DNA of 64,000 nt from Comamonas thiooxydans (GTDB lineage: Bacteria; Pseudomonadota; Gammaproteobacteria; Burkholderiales; Burkholderiaceae_C), in the NCBI RefSeq assembly GCF_000964545.1, contig NZ_BBVD01000009.1, forward strand, positions 186,001-250,000, written 5' to 3'. Position 1 is the first letter of the stretch. Each line of letters begins with the position of its first letter. Of the stretch, positions 24,993 to 33,788 are shown piece after piece. The notes beneath the pieces are model-generated. The model searched no databases. It was not told the origin of the DNA and worked only from the letters and a program-made list of their open reading frames with translations. Both the position numbers and the translations under genes were made by a program.

Positions 24993-26096
24993 TCAGTCCT
25001 TCAGCGCCGCCAGCGGGTGCGAATGCGCAGGCCAGGGGCTGTCAAAGAACGCTTGCCACTCGGCATCGCTCACCTCTTCGATGCTGGCGGGATTCCAGCG
25101 CGGGCTGTGATCCTTGTCCACCGCCAGTGCGCGGATGCCCTCCACGGTCTCGCTGCGACCCGGACGCAGATAAAAGCAGTGGCGCACCATATCGCGCTCC
25201 ATGCGCAGATCTTCGGCCAGATCCATCTGGCGCGCACGGCGGATTTGCTCCAGCACCACATGCAGCATCAGCGGCGAGCGCTTGCGCAGCGTGGCAGCTT
25301 CGGACTGGGCCCATTCGCTGCCGGCCTGCAAGGCCTGCACAACCGCAGCCACCGTGGGCTGAGAAAAACAGGCATCGATTTCCGCGCGGTGAGCGGTTGT
25401 CTTTGGTTCGGCGCTCACAAAGCGGGAGCGCACCACGGCATTGAGCGCCTCTACATTGGCAAAGTCCGTGGTCGCAAGGGTCTCCCACAGCTCTGTCTGC
25501 TGTTCGGCAGGAATGCAGCCATCGGCCAGACCAAAAGCCAGGGCATCGCCCGCGCCGATGGTGTCGCCGGTCAAGGCCAGCCATTCGCCCACGGCACCGG
25601 GACAGCGCGAGAGGAAATAGCCGCCCCCCACATCGGGGAACAGGCCAATGGCCGTCTCGGGCATTGCCATCTTGGTGCGCTCGGTCACGATACGCAGCGA
25701 GCCGCCCTGGCTGATGCCCATGCCACCGCCCATGACGATGCCATCCATGAAAGCGATATAGGGCTTGCCAAAGCTGTGAATCAGGTGGTTGAGCGCATAT
25801 TCCTCGGTGAAGAAATCTTCGAGCTGCGGATTGCCGCTGCTGCCGGCCGCGTGCAGGAAGCGAATGTCGCCACCGGCGCAGAACGCCCCGAACACCCCTT
25901 CCTTGTTGCTGCCACGAATGGCCACGCCCAGAATCGAGTCGTCTTTTTGCCAGGCCAGCAAAGTACCCAGCAGATCGCGCACCATACCCAGAGACAGCGC
26001 GTTGAGCGCCTTGGGCCGGTTGAGCGTAATCATGCCCAGCTTGCCACGGACTTCGGCAATCACATCGGACATATCGGCGCTCGGGGTGGGGGTCAT
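24993..26096 (-). CDS. Enoyl-CoA hydratase/isomerase family protein, 3-hydroxyisobutyryl-CoA hydrolase-like
   Basis: Encodes 367 residues from the ATG at 26096, with AAGGAG 7 nt upstream; a longer frame to 26156 has no such site. The crotonase fold is shown by LNRPKALNALS near 24, the oxyanion loop FCAGGDIRFLH near 73 and DGIVMGGGMGIS near 117. The length and the MPETAIGLFPDVGGGYFLSR-like segment place it with the ECH_2/HIBCH subgroup, which hydrolyses 3-hydroxyisobutyryl-CoA in valine breakdown. A general enoyl-CoA hydratase cannot be excluded. Cytoplasmic; transcribed alone. Confidence 0.88.
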   Translation of the reverse strand: MTPTPSADMSDVIAEVRGKLGMITLNRPKALNALSLGMVRDLLGTLLAWQKDDSILGVAIRGSNKEGVFGAFCAGGDIRFLHAAGSSGNPQLEDFFTEEYALNHLIHSFGKPYIAFMDGIVMGGGMGISQGGSLRIVTERTKMAMPETAIGLFPDVGGGYFLSRCPGAVGEWLALTGDTIGAGDALAFGLADGCIPAEQQTELWETLATTDFANVEALNAVVRSRFVSAEPKTTAHRAEIDACFSQPTVAAVVQALQAGSEWAQSEAATLRKRSPLMLHVVLEQIRRARQMDLAEDLRMERDMVRHCFYLRPGRSETVEGIRALAVDKDHSPRWNPASIEEVSDAEWQAFFDSPWPAHSHPLAALKD

Positions 26097-26312
26097 TGTC
26101 TTGCTCCTTGAATCAATTCCATGCTGGTCGCCAATCGGTCGCCAGGCCATGCGCACCGATTATGCGGTTGCACTCCACGCAAGCAGGGACAAGGACGTGA
26201 CAAATACCGCCAGCATCGCAGCCACAAAGCCCGAGCGGTCTGCAATGCTGACTAATATGGGAGCCGTGCCAGGCTGCAGCTTCACCAGCTTCTGCGGCCC
26301 ACCTTCTGCCTC

Positions 26313-26747
26313 ATGAACGATCTGCCACCACCGCCCGAAACCCCTCGCGAAGAACCGCACCTGGAGTCCAAGCAGCTTTCCGCGCCGCTGCGCTATCTGC
26401 TCATTGCCTTTGCGCTGGTTTGCGTGATATTGGGGCTGATAGGCGCCGTGGTTCCCGGCATGCCCACCACGGTATTCATATTGATGGCCGCCTGGGCGGC
26501 TGTGCGCAGCTCACCCAGACTGCATCGCTGGCTCTATGCTCACCGTGTGTTCGGCCCGCTGCTGCACAACTGGGACACTGGCGGCAAGGTCAGCCGCCGT
26601 GCCAAATGGACGGCAACCGTCAGCATGGGCGCCAGCAGCCTGCTGATTCTGTATTTCTCGTACAAGCCATGGCTCACGGCCATGACGCTGAGCATCATGG
26701 CCTGCGTATTGCTCTGGCTGTGGCTCAGGCCGGAGCCGCAGGTCTAG
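26313..26747 (+). CDS. YbaN-like DUF454 inner membrane protein
   Basis: Encodes 144 residues. After a 25-residue polar N-terminus there are membrane segments at about 31-60, 98-115 and 117-136. The family core is recognisable from LGLIGAVVPGMPTTVFILMA near 49 and the SSPRLHRWLYAHRVFGPLL-type segment near 73. DUF454 proteins are small inner-membrane proteins without an established function. It stands alone and is followed by a decayed-looking stretch. Confidence 0.85.
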   Translation: MNDLPPPPETPREEPHLESKQLSAPLRYLLIAFALVCVILGLIGAVVPGMPTTVFILMAAWAAVRSSPRLHRWLYAHRVFGPLLHNWDTGGKVSRRAKWTATVSMGASSLLILYFSYKPWLTAMTLSIMACVLLWLWLRPEPQV

Positions 26748-27413
26748 AGCAGCTCACAGCACCGCTCCACGAAGCGTGTGCGGGCAATTACTGCCACCAC
26801 TTCTTGGTTCTGGACAACACACGCTATCGGGTAGGAAAGACCAACAGCTAGGGCAAGTGTCTGCCCCCAAGAATGCCTGCTCTGGCCACGGCATCGGCCA
26901 CGTGCATCGACATGCAGGAGCCTCTCGCGCAGGGAGCCGGCGCGGAAGCAACCAGGCCGACCCGCGTGAGCCGGGCGACAGCGACACCTGCAATATCCCG
27001 ATGACCTCCACGCAGGTTCCGGCCAGGGGCTGGGAAGGTGACAGCACATCCGGGAAAAATTGCGCGCCTGCGCCGATGAGCATAAAACGCTAAGGCCGCA
27101 CGATGATCAACATCAAGGGCAGCAGGAAACCGAGTCACCAACTGATCGACGTCAAGTGCTGCGCCTTCACGCGCTAGCGCAGCGCATCAGCGGCCGCCGC
27201 GGCATTGGCGGGCTGCGCTGGTGTGACTCCCCAAGCACGGCGATGCTCTCGCCATGCTTTTTCTCCGTATCTCATTGGCAGGCGCCAACGTAACAAAGAA
27301 TGTCCTGATCCACAGGCAATCGACTCCAACTGCAAGCCCAGGGAGGGTTTAGCCCACAGAGTATTGCGGCCAATGACGGACGTGACTGCGACAACTAAGC
27401 TGCGTGATCGCCG
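26748..27413. other. Region without a supportable gene (probable gene remains)
   Basis: About 666 bp lying between DUF454 and the monooxygenase gene. Several overlapping short frames on the minus strand (26744-27141) have hydrophobic or Arg-rich stretches but no single frame holds a recognisable domain. This could be a former membrane-protein gene broken by frameshifts. No RNA gene or terminator is evident. Confidence 0.45.
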
Positions 27414-28766
27414 CTACGAGCGAGCAGATGGGTAGGCTGCTGCATGAACACGCTCCTGACGCGACTCTTCAAGGTGCTCCATGAACGTGGTGCCTGTGTA
27501 GCGAGAGCGGAACAGGCCGGCTTCCACCAGGCGGGGCACCAACTGCTCCAGCACGCAATGCAGGGACTCGACGGAGCCCCCGGGCGCGGCCAGAAAGCCG
27601 TCGATGGCACCGGCGGCGCTCCATTCGACGATCTGCTCGACGGCATCGTCCACCGTGCCGACCACCTGCCAGTGCGCAGCCGAGAGGATCTCCGGCCGCA
27701 GCAGCAACTCGTCGATCCGCAGTGACTCGCGCTCAATCAGGCGCCTGAGCAGATTCGCATGCGTGCGGCTGGAAGGTGTCGCCACTGGCGCCGGCAGGTC
27801 AGCTCCGGTAATCGGTCGGTCCGCAGGCCAGTCCGTGAGGTCCAGACCGGTCATGGCCTTGATCGATGCGAGCTTGCGGCCTTTGTCGACCCTGCCATGC
27901 GTCTGCCTGAACAGCTCCCGGGCCTGCTCGCGGCTGTCGGCCAGGTACAGGCTCAGGCCCGGCAGCAGGCGCACATCCCGCGCCTGGCGGCCATGGCGCT
28001 GCGCGCGCTGCGACAGGTCCCGGCGCAGCTCCAGTGCCGCGTCGAGGTCGGGCGTGGGCGCGAAGACGATGTCGGCCACCGAGGCGGCGAAGTCGCGCCC
28101 GGTGCTGGACGCGCCCGCCTGGATCAGCGGAATCCGCGGGCCGCCGAAGGCCGGCAGGTTCAGGGGCCCACGCACCTTGAGGTGTGCTCCCTCATGGTCT
28201 ATGGCACGCACGAGCGAGGCATCGGCGTAGCGGCCGCTTTCCCGGTCGATCTTCAAGGCCTCGTTGGGGAAGCTGGCCCACAGCCGGCGCACCACCTCTG
28301 TGAACTCAGCAGCCCGCGCATAGCGTTCGTCGGCGTCGGGCATGACCTGCAGCCCGAAATTCTCGTGCCCCTGCAAGGCGGTGACGATGTTCCAGCCGGC
28401 GCGGCCGTTGCTGATCCAGTGCAGCGACTGGAGCTGGCGCGCCACTGCATAAGGCGGAAAAAAGGTGGTGGAGACCGTGGACACCAGGCCGATGCGCGAA
28501 GTCTCGCGCGCAAGCGCGGCCATCAGTACCGTGGGGTCCAGGCTGGCGAAGCCGGCGCCCGTCTCCAGAACCTCCATGGGCAGAAAGCTCACGTCGGGCC
28601 GGAAGACGAAGTCCAGGTGCGCGGCCTCGGCGCGCCGGGCCAGGTCAAGGGCGAAGTCGCTGGAGTACAGCCCTTCGATATTGCTGCCGGGTCGCCTCCA
28701 GGCGTCGCCGCTCAGCCAGGTGGGGGCCAGCGAAAGGCCGATGTGCAGTGGTTTGCGCTTTGTCAT
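27414..28766 (-). CDS. NtaA/SnaA/DszA-family LLM class flavin-dependent monooxygenase
   Basis: Encodes 450 residues, as expected for the NtaA/EmoA/DszA branch of bacterial luciferase-like FMNH2-dependent monooxygenases. Family marks are IGLSLAPTW at the start, W-rich segment SGDAWRRPGSN near 20, LDFVFRPDVSFLP near 50, ISNGRAGWNIVT near 118, HENFGLQ near 133, YARAAEFTEVVRRLW near 148 and LIQAGASSTGRDFAA near 213. Known relatives cleave C-N or C-S bonds of aminopolycarboxylates or sulfur compounds using reduced flavin from a separate reductase, which is not seen here. It follows the TonB-dependent receptor gene by 18 nt, so both are likely iron-regulated and may act on the same imported ligand. 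Confidence 0.9.
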   Translation of the reverse strand: MTKRKPLHIGLSLAPTWLSGDAWRRPGSNIEGLYSSDFALDLARRAEAAHLDFVFRPDVSFLPMEVLETGAGFASLDPTVLMAALARETSRIGLVSTVSTTFFPPYAVARQLQSLHWISNGRAGWNIVTALQGHENFGLQVMPDADERYARAAEFTEVVRRLWASFPNEALKIDRESGRYADASLVRAIDHEGAHLKVRGPLNLPAFGGPRIPLIQAGASSTGRDFAASVADIVFAPTPDLDAALELRRDLSQRAQRHGRQARDVRLLPGLSLYLADSREQARELFRQTHGRVDKGRKLASIKAMTGLDLTDWPADRPITGADLPAPVATPSSRTHANLLRRLIERESLRIDELLLRPEILSAAHWQVVGTVDDAVEQIVEWSAAGAIDGFLAAPGGSVESLHCVLEQLVPRLVEAGLFRSRYTGTTFMEHLEESRQERVHAAAYPSARS

Positions 28767-28784
28767 GCTTGCATCCTTCCCCTC

Positions 28785-30875
28785 TTAGAACGTTCCGCGC
28801 ACGCCCACGCCGATCATGCGTGGCGCCGTCATACTGGCCTCGATACCGCCGATGCCGCGGTTTTGCTGCAGGTAAGTGGGTGCCCGCCTGTCGAAGACGT
28901 TCTTGATGTAGCCGTACAGTTGCACGTGCGCGTTGTACGCATAGCTCATGCGCAGGTCGGTGATGGTGTTGGAGCCAACCACATAGGCACGGGTGTTGGC
29001 TGTATCGGAGTAGTAGCCGTCCAGGTGGCGCACCTGAGCCGAGACATTGAACCGGGGAGTGGCATCCCAGCTCACACCGACGCTGACGGTGTAGCCGGGC
29101 GAGCGGGCGAAGCGGTTGCGCTCGTAGCCAGGGTTGCTGCTCATCTCCTCGATCCTCGTGCGCAGCACGCCGGCGCCGGCCTTGATCCTCAGATTGTCCA
29201 GCGCGCGGTAGTCCGCGCCCAGTTCAAAGCCATAGGCATGGGCCTTCTCGGCGTTGATGGTGTAGGACTGAGCCACGCCCGGCGAGATCACCACCGGGAT
29301 GTTGTACTGCGCATCCCGCATGTCCATGTAGAACAGGTTGGTGTTGAGCATCAGCCTGTCATCGAACAGGCTGGTGCGGCTGAACAGCTCGTAATTCCAG
29401 ATCGACTCCTTCTTGAAGTAGGCCCATTGCCGGCTGGTGAGGTTCAGCGAGACGCCGCCCGGGTTGTAGCCACGGCTGACCAAGGCACCCACCGTCCAGC
29501 GTGGCGTGGCTGCATAGGCCAACGAGACCTTGGGCAGCAGGGCCGAGAAGGTCTTGGTGTAGCCCAGAGGGGTGGGCGCCAGCACCGAGCTGCCGTTGCG
29601 CGCCACCTCGTCCTGCTGGTAGCGCAGCCCGCTGCTCAAGGTCCAGCGATCGGTCAGGCGCAAGTTCAGCTCACCGAAAATACCCAGGTTCTTTTTCGTG
29701 TCGTCGAAGGCGGACAGGCCGCGCAGCAGCAGGCTTTCGTCGGTGCTGGTACGGGCGTAATAGATGCCGCCAAAGCCGCTCAGGCGATCTTTCTCGTTGC
29801 CCACGAGGGCGCGGAATTCGTTGGAGAAATTATTCTGGCGGATATCGGCATCACCCTCGCCGGAAATGCCTGTGTAGCGCTGCACGGACGAGCGCGAATA
29901 CTGAGCCTGGTTGACCAGCCGCAGGCCGTTGCCCAGTTCGTAGCTCAGATCGAGAATGCCGGTATCGGTTTTTTGCTTCCAGCTGGGCATGGTCGTCGTC
30001 CAGTGCTTGAGCGCGCCGAACGGAGCTGAAGCCGCCTCCTGGGTCGGGCGGTTGCTGTCGTTGTGCGAGTAGGTGAATTTGGCCTCCAGGCCGGGAATGC
30101 TGTTTGGCAGCCACAGGAGCTTCAGGCGCGCGTTGAGCGCACGGAAATCCTGGTTGGCCTGGCCCTGCTGGAACCGCGGATTGTTGTAGTCGATGAAGGT
30201 GTCGCGCCCCGAGTAGTCCACGGCCAGCCGCGCGGCCAGCTCCTCGCCCACGGGGCCGGAGACGGCGATGGAGGCGCGGTGCGAGTTGTAGTTGCCGGCC
30301 TCCAGCTGGTAGGCCGCCTCGGGCTTGAAGCTCGGATCCTTGGTGTTGACGATGATCGCGCCGGCAATCGCATTCGCGCCCTGCGAGGTGGTCTGCGGGC
30401 CACGGAACACCTCGATGCTCTCCACATCCCAGACCGAGGTGGCGCCGAAGAACATCTCGTTGTAGTTGAGGTAATGGCCATCGAGGTTGATGGTGGCGCG
30501 CGGTACCGTGCCGCCCCAGAAGACGTTCTGCCCGTTGTTGGGGCCCTGCGTGTCCTGTCCGCGGATGATGGGCGCACCCACCGTGTCGGTGTAGACCACG
30601 TTGGGCACGTCATGCAGCACCTCGTGAACCGAGGCATTGCCGCTCTCATCCTTCTCGATGTCCTTGCCAGATTTGACCGACACGGAGGATGCCGTGTCCT
30701 TGAGTTCGCGTCTGACCTTTTCACCGCTGACCACGACCACATCAAGCGTGGCGGTTTCCCCCTCGCCTTCGGAGCCCGGCACACCCTGTGCAAAGACGCC
30801 GGCCGGCGCCATCAAGGTTGAGAGTACGACAGCGCCCGCCCGGGAGGGGAGCCTGCGATGCAAACACAGTTTCAC
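28785..30875 (-). CDS. TonB-dependent outer membrane receptor (iron-chelate type)
   Basis: Encodes 696 residues from a GTG start with AGGAAG 6 nt upstream. A signal peptide (about 1-29) precedes a short segment with the TonB-box-like TLDVVVVSG. The plug domain (about 50-165) has NVVYTDTVGAPIIRGQD and VESIEVFRGPQTTSQGANAI, and the 22-strand barrel ends in aromatic Phe (VGVRGTF). It imports a ligand, probably a ferric chelate, across the outer membrane with energy from TonB. A Fur-type operator overlaps the region just upstream. It is first in an operon with the NtaA-family monooxygenase and lies next to a Fep-type ABC importer. The exact ligand is unknown. Confidence 0.93.
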   Translation of the reverse strand: MKLCLHRRLPSRAGAVVLSTLMAPAGVFAQGVPGSEGEGETATLDVVVVSGEKVRRELKDTASSVSVKSGKDIEKDESGNASVHEVLHDVPNVVYTDTVGAPIIRGQDTQGPNNGQNVFWGGTVPRATINLDGHYLNYNEMFFGATSVWDVESIEVFRGPQTTSQGANAIAGAIIVNTKDPSFKPEAAYQLEAGNYNSHRASIAVSGPVGEELAARLAVDYSGRDTFIDYNNPRFQQGQANQDFRALNARLKLLWLPNSIPGLEAKFTYSHNDSNRPTQEAASAPFGALKHWTTTMPSWKQKTDTGILDLSYELGNGLRLVNQAQYSRSSVQRYTGISGEGDADIRQNNFSNEFRALVGNEKDRLSGFGGIYYARTSTDESLLLRGLSAFDDTKKNLGIFGELNLRLTDRWTLSSGLRYQQDEVARNGSSVLAPTPLGYTKTFSALLPKVSLAYAATPRWTVGALVSRGYNPGGVSLNLTSRQWAYFKKESIWNYELFSRTSLFDDRLMLNTNLFYMDMRDAQYNIPVVISPGVAQSYTINAEKAHAYGFELGADYRALDNLRIKAGAGVLRTRIEEMSSNPGYERNRFARSPGYTVSVGVSWDATPRFNVSAQVRHLDGYYSDTANTRAYVVGSNTITDLRMSYAYNAHVQLYGYIKNVFDRRAPTYLQQNRGIGGIEASMTAPRMIGVGVRGTF

Positions 30876-30889
30876 GGCATCTTCCTTTA

Positions 30890-30906
30890 ATGAGAATGAT
30901 TCTTGT
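30890..30906 (-). promoter_or_regulatory. Fur box upstream of the TonB-dependent receptor
   Basis: The sequence around ATGAGAATGATTCTTG is a 7-1-7 inverted repeat (TGAGAAT-G-ATTCTTG), close to the Fur consensus. It lies 15-31 nt upstream of the receptor start codon and would repress the receptor-monooxygenase operon when iron is sufficient. Confidence 0.7.
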
Positions 30907-30942
30907 TTTTATGTTACAGCATGATGCATTGAAATTCCACCA

Positions 30943-30959
30943 TTAGGAATTCATTCCTA
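30943..30959. promoter_or_regulatory. Palindrome in receptor/iclR intergenic region (candidate IclR-type operator)
   Basis: TAGGAAT-TC-ATTCCTA is a perfect 7-bp dyad. A close match (TTGGAATGCATTCTA) lies at 32774-32788 in the fepC/fepB-type divergent region. The GGAAT-N2-ATTCC arrangement resembles IclR-family operators. Confidence 0.45.
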
Positions 30960-31002
30960 CCTGCGGAAAGCAAGAACAACACTGAAAAGATGTATGCGTA
31001 CC

Positions 31003-31010
31003 GGGGGGGG
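31003..31010. repeat. Homopolymeric G8 tract upstream of the IclR gene
   Basis: Eight consecutive G, followed at 31011-31026 by a 6-bp hairpin (CCTTTC / GAAAGG). It lies about 100 bp upstream of the iclR-type start codon. Confidence 0.8.
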
Positions 31011-31102
31011 CCTTTCACCCGAAAGGAGCCGGTATCATCGAGACCAGCGGCGCCCGGGCGCCCACCTGCGATGCTCCAAGTACAGGCAAGGAAGCCGAGC
31101 CT

Positions 31103-31894
31103 TTGAAAACAACAACACCTCAGACAACCGCCGGGGAGAAGCGCTCCGGCACCATCCAGTCGGTCTCGATCGCCGCCCGCTTCCTCATGGTCCTGGCCAA
31201 TGCCGAAAGCGAGCTGGCGCTTGGAGAGGTGGCAAGGCGCACCGGAACGGGGGGCTCCACGGCCCACCGCTACCTGCAAAGCCTGGTCAAGGAAGGTCTG
31301 GCAAGACAGGACCCGGCCAGCGGCCTCTACGACCTGGGCAGCGCGGCACTGAGCATCGGCATTGGCGCGCTCAAGCGCGTGGATGCGGTGGAAATTGCGG
31401 CGCAGCATATGAAGTCGCTGACACACCAGCACGCGCTCAGCGGCGGCGTGGCCATCTGGACCGACCGCGGGCCGACCCTGGTGCGCTGGTACCGAAGCGC
31501 CTACTTCTCTATCAATCCGCTGGCGCTTGGCGACATCCTTCCCATAGACAACACCGCCTGCGGTCTGGTGTTCCAGGCCTTCCTGCCCAAGGCCACCATC
31601 GACGCCGCGCGCCGCCAGCAACCCGCCCATTTCCGCGGCAAGCCACCGACCAAGGCCGTGCTCGATGAAGTGCGCGAGCGCTGCTGGTCCGAATTGACCA
31701 GCCACCTTCTGTCCAACGTCACGGGCCAGGCAGCCCCGGTGTTCGACGCACAGCATGAGATCGCCTGCGCGGTCACCACTGTCTCTGACCTGGGCCAGCT
31801 CAAGTCGCCCGACGACAGGCATGCGCTGCTGCGCGAAGCCAGCCTGATCAACCAAGCTACAGGCGGACGAGCCTTTGGCTCAGACTCTCCCTAG
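31103..31894 (+). CDS. IclR-family transcriptional regulator
   Basis: Encodes 263 residues from a TTG start with AGGAAG about 9 nt upstream; no in-frame ATG exists nearby that keeps the DNA-binding domain. The winged helix-turn-helix (about 14-75) has SIAARFLMVLANAESELALGE-like spacing and STAHRYLQSLVKEGLA. The IclR effector-binding domain (about 85-250) has IDNTACGLVFQAFLP and a late FDAQHEIACAVTTVSDL. It diverges from the iron-regulated receptor-monooxygenase operon and converges on the ABC ATPase gene. This makes it a likely local regulator that answers to a small organic ligand such as the imported chelator or its breakdown product; that is inference. Confidence 0.9.
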   Translation: MKTTTPQTTAGEKRSGTIQSVSIAARFLMVLANAESELALGEVARRTGTGGSTAHRYLQSLVKEGLARQDPASGLYDLGSAALSIGIGALKRVDAVEIAAQHMKSLTHQHALSGGVAIWTDRGPTLVRWYRSAYFSINPLALGDILPIDNTACGLVFQAFLPKATIDAARRQQPAHFRGKPPTKAVLDEVRERCWSELTSHLLSNVTGQAAPVFDAQHEIACAVTTVSDLGQLKSPDDRHALLREASLINQATGGRAFGSDSP

Positions 31895-31924
31895 AAGCGA
31901 CGCGCAAGAAGATACCCCGGCGCT

Positions 31925-32728
31925 TCAGCCTTGCATAGCATGCACCGCCTTGCGCCCCCTTGGCACCACCAGGGGAGTCCCGGTCACAGGGTCAGGAATG
32001 ATCACCGATGACAGGCCGAACACCTCCTCAACCAATTGCTCGGTAAAGATCGCCCCGGGCTTGCCCTGTGCGGCGATGCGCCCGTCACGCATGGCGATCA
32101 GGTGTGAGGCGTAGCGGCAGGCGTGGTTGAGATCGTGCAGCACCGCAATCACGGTGCGGCCGGCCCGGTTGAGGTCCGCCAGCAACTCCAGCAACTCGAT
32201 CTGGTGTGCAATGTCCAGAAACGTCGTGGGCTCGTCCAGCAACAGGATGGGCGTCTGCTGCGCCAGCACCATCGCAATCCACACACGTTGGCGCTGCCCG
32301 CCTGACAACTCGTCCAGAAGCCGATCCGAAAGGGCCATCACATCAGTGGCCTGCATGGCCTCGGCCACCGCCTGCTCGTCGGCATCCGTCCACTGCTTCA
32401 GGAAAGACTGATGGGGGTAGCGCCCACGCGCCACCAGGTCTGCCACCGTGATGCCCTCGGGCGCGATCGCGCTTTGCGGCAGCAATCCCAGGCGCCGCGC
32501 GACCTCCTTGGCAGGCCATTGCGCGATATGCCTGCCATCCAGGATGACCCTCCCTATGGCCGGTGCCAGCAGGCGCGACAGCGCGCGCAGCAGGGTGGAC
32601 TTGCCGCAGGCGTTCGGCCCCACGATGACGGCAAAGGAACCATCTGGAACAGCAAGGGACAGGCCCTGCGAAATGGTGCGCTCGCCGTAGCGCAGCGTCA
32701 CTGCATCAGCACTCAGTCGATGTGTCAT
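31925..32728 (-). CDS. Iron-chelate ABC transporter ATP-binding protein (FepC/FecE type)
   Basis: Encodes 267 residues, a single ABC ATPase domain. Walker A is GPNACGKST at 38-46, the Q loop lies near LGLLPQSAI, the signature is LSGGQRQRVWIA near 141-152, and Walker B is ILLLDEPTTFLD near 162. The switch His is in AVLHDLNHA. It matches FepC/FecE/FhuC proteins that power inner-membrane uptake of iron-siderophores or haem. It is transcribed divergently from the binding protein and permease genes, with a 118-bp shared control region. Confidence 0.93.
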   Translation of the reverse strand: MTHRLSADAVTLRYGERTISQGLSLAVPDGSFAVIVGPNACGKSTLLRALSRLLAPAIGRVILDGRHIAQWPAKEVARRLGLLPQSAIAPEGITVADLVARGRYPHQSFLKQWTDADEQAVAEAMQATDVMALSDRLLDELSGGQRQRVWIAMVLAQQTPILLLDEPTTFLDIAHQIELLELLADLNRAGRTVIAVLHDLNHACRYASHLIAMRDGRIAAQGKPGAIFTEQLVEEVFGLSSVIIPDPVTGTPLVVPRGRKAVHAMQG

Positions 32729-32773
32729 GGCCGGTCATGCCCCACAAGCAATAGGTTCTTAGGCATTACAAAT

Positions 32774-32788
32774 TTGGAATGCATTCTA
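32774..32788. promoter_or_regulatory. Palindrome in the divergent ABC transporter control region
   Basis: TTGGAATGCATTCTA contains a GGAAT-GC-ATTC dyad that matches the palindrome at 30943-30959. The flanking A/T-rich DNA could also hold a weak Fur site, but no good 7-1-7 match is seen. Confidence 0.4.
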
Positions 32789-32846
32789 CAATGAGGAATA
32801 CCCTGAAGAACCTGGATGCACTCGGCCCTGTCACGGTCAGATCGAT

Positions 32847-33785
32847 ATGAACAGACTAAAACTTACCGCCCTTGGCGCAACTGCGGCACTGTCCGTGCTG
32901 GCCGGTATCGCGCTCATGCAGCGCAACACCGCCCCCGAGGCGGGCGCCACGCAGCAGACCTCGCTACCGCAGCGCATCGTGTCCACCTCACCCAGCGTGA
33001 CGGGCATCCTGTTGGCCATCGATGCCCCCGTGGCGGCAACCGCAGCCACCACGCCCAGCCGGTTGACCGACGACAAGGGCTTTTTCTCGCAATGGGCCCA
33101 TGTTGCCGACGAACGTGACGTGCAGGTGCTCTACCGCAACCTGCAGTTCGACATTGAGGCCGTCCTGGGCGCCAACCCTGATCTGCTGGTGGCCTCTGCC
33201 ACCGGCGCCGACAGCGTGGCCCAGCACCGTTCCGAGCTGCAGGCCCAAGGCGTTCCCATGGTCATGGTCGACTACTCCAGCCAGTCCTGGCAGGACATCG
33301 CCACGCAGTTGGGCAGCATCACCGGTCGCACGAAGGAGGCAGCGGCGGCGATTGCCCGCTTCGATGCCCACGTCGCCCAGGCCGCCGCATCCATCACGCC
33401 ACCCGCCAAGCCGGTCAGCATCGTCGCCTACAACCTGGCCGGCAGCTACTCCATCGGCCGTCCTGCCAGCCCGCATGCGCGGCTGCTGGCCGCGCTGGGC
33501 TTCAAGGTGGAAGGTCTGCCGCCCACGCTGGCCGCGCAGGTGACGCGCTCCTCGGACTTCGAATTCATTTCCCGCGAAAACCTGTCGGCCGCCATCACCG
33601 GGGATGCCGTCTTTCTGCTGGGCGCCTCGCAAAGCGATGTCCAGGCCTTCCTGGCCGACCCGCTGCTGGCCAACCTTCCAGCCGTCGCCGGCCGGCGCGT
33701 CTATGCGCTGGGGCCGACATCGTTTCGCATCGACTACTACTCCGGGCAACAGATGGTCGATGCCGTGGCCAGCCATTTCCACTGA
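32847..33785 (+). CDS. Periplasmic iron-chelate-binding protein (FepB/FecB type)
   Basis: Encodes 312 residues. An N-terminal hydrophobic segment (about 7-24) without a lipobox Cys should export it to the periplasm. The class III binding-protein fold is shown by PQRIVSTSPSVTGILLAI near 41, a lobe with FDIEAVLGANPDLLVAS near 101 and the inter-lobe helix. The second lobe ends in GRRVYALGPTSFRIDYYS. It captures a ferric chelate delivered by the TonB-dependent receptor and hands it to the permeases encoded 3 and about 1,050 bp downstream. The resemblance is closest to the enterobactin-binding FepB subgroup by general pattern; the ligand is not certain. Confidence 0.9.
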   Translation: MNRLKLTALGATAALSVLAGIALMQRNTAPEAGATQQTSLPQRIVSTSPSVTGILLAIDAPVAATAATTPSRLTDDKGFFSQWAHVADERDVQVLYRNLQFDIEAVLGANPDLLVASATGADSVAQHRSELQAQGVPMVMVDYSSQSWQDIATQLGSITGRTKEAAAAIARFDAHVAQAAASITPPAKPVSIVAYNLAGSYSIGRPASPHARLLAALGFKVEGLPPTLAAQVTRSSDFEFISRENLSAAITGDAVFLLGASQSDVQAFLADPLLANLPAVAGRRVYALGPTSFRIDYYSGQQMVDAVASHFH

Positions 33786-33788
33786 ACC

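Noticed and set aside
27759..30029. A 756-codon plus-strand frame across the monooxygenase and receptor genes
   Set aside because: It crosses the border of two recognised minus-strand genes and shows no family features.
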